Positions 14,574 to 14,878 of a stretch of 14,878 bases of DNA are shown one piece after another (positions within the stretch are counted from its first letter, which is position 1; every line of letters begins with the position of its first letter). Origin of the DNA: Anaerolineales bacterium (GTDB lineage Bacteria; Chloroflexota; Anaerolineae; Anaerolineales; Villigracilaceae). The notes beneath the pieces were generated by a model. That model worked only from the letters and a program-made list of their open reading frames with translations. It did no database searches and was not told the DNA's origin. The stretch is from contig JADLCG010000017.1 in NCBI GenBank assembly GCA_020847355.1, forward strand, positions 1 to 14,878. The letters are read 5' to 3'. Position numbers and translations under genes: made by a program.

Positions 14574-14878
14574 ACCAGCAAACGATGAAAAAGAAAGAAC
14601 GGAATCAGCAGACTCAGGTGAACGGCGTTACTCAAGGCGAACAGGATGGAAACTGAAGCCAAAAAATTATTGATTAGCGGCGCGACGTGTGTGAGCATCC
14701 ATGCGCCAGCGCCGGCAAAAATCGCCAAAGTGAATAGCGCCGCGCCCCACAACCCAAGCGGAAGCCAAGAAAACCGATCCGCATCTGAAGGCATCATCGT
14801 GCTAGAAACCGCGAATGTGAAATAAAACCATAAATAAAAATCTTTCACTTCCGGCAGAGACAATAAACCCTGCCAAAA
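14546..14878 (-). CDS. Polytopic membrane protein, C-terminal part (5' end beyond the window)
   Basis: The minus-strand frame is open to the window edge (FWQGLL then SLPEVKDFYLWFYFTFAVSS), so the TTG at 14861-14863 is not the start and at least 110 residues are visible. Hydrophobic segments lie in DFYLWFYFTFAVSS, in GLWGAALFTLAIFAGAGAWM and in the last 40 residues (VSILFALSNAVHLSLLIPFF), with the polar loop MMPSDADRFSW between the first two. It ends KVDVK and TAG. The family is not recognised from this part alone. It converges on the WD40 gene about 100 bp away. Confidence 0.65.
   Translation of the reverse strand, partial: FWQGLLSLPEVKDFYLWFYFTFAVSSTMMPSDADRFSWLPLGLWGAALFTLAIFAGAGAWMLTHVAPLINNFLASVSILFALSNAVHLSLLIPFFLFHRLLVYLLKVDVK

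Overview
The window looks like chromosomal DNA of an Anaerolineae-type member of the Chloroflexota. This is inferred from gene style, not from a marker gene: lipoproteins with Thr/Pro-rich 'TPTPTP' linkers, a formylglycine-enzyme-like (SUMF1) lipoprotein, an SH3b lipoprotein, a membrane-anchored WD40 protein with a family-typical C-terminal tail, and heptanucleotide tandem repeats. Base composition is near 50% G+C over most of the window and falls in parts of the WD40 gene. No rRNA, tRNA, CRISPR array, transposase or integrase is visible.

Left part (1-3801). The 3' two thirds of recJ (ssDNA-specific 5'-3' exonuclease) runs rightwards and meets a convergent YkgJ-type cysteine-cluster gene 7 bp away. 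A 15-bp perfect hairpin separates that gene from a large leftward lipoprotein gene. Its product joins a SUMF1/FGE-like domain, without the expected catalytic cysteines, to a tail with 24 cysteines. The recJ reading frame contains a mosaic of heptamer repeats between its OB fold and its C-terminal domain.

Middle (3853-8585). A leftward two-gene operon encodes an AMP-forming acyl-CoA synthetase and a GT-C-like polytopic membrane protein, joined by a 4-nt stop/TTG-start overlap. It diverges from upp (uracil phosphoribosyltransferase, pyrimidine salvage) across a 77-bp region where the promoters overlap.

Right-middle (8590-11416). Three rightward single genes follow: an SH3b lipoprotein, a secernin/C69-type Ntn hydrolase starting Met-Cys, and an Rnk-like transcription-elongation-factor-fold regulator. 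Strong hairpin terminators (8608-8650, 9352-9390) abut the next -10 boxes, so transcription units are packed end to end. A degenerate CGCAGAG-type repeat lies in front of rnk.

Right end (11417-14878). A 386-bp non-coding stretch carries a roughly 154-nt imperfect palindrome. Its ends (GCCTAAC and GTTGGGC) match the integron attC core-site patterns, and it lies 54 bp after rnk, where a cassette recombination site would sit. Beyond it is an 879-residue membrane-anchored WD40 protein with about 15 blades and no N-terminal enzyme domain. This pairing is the most unusual part of the window. A 42-codon ORF and the 3' end of a leftward membrane-protein gene close the window.
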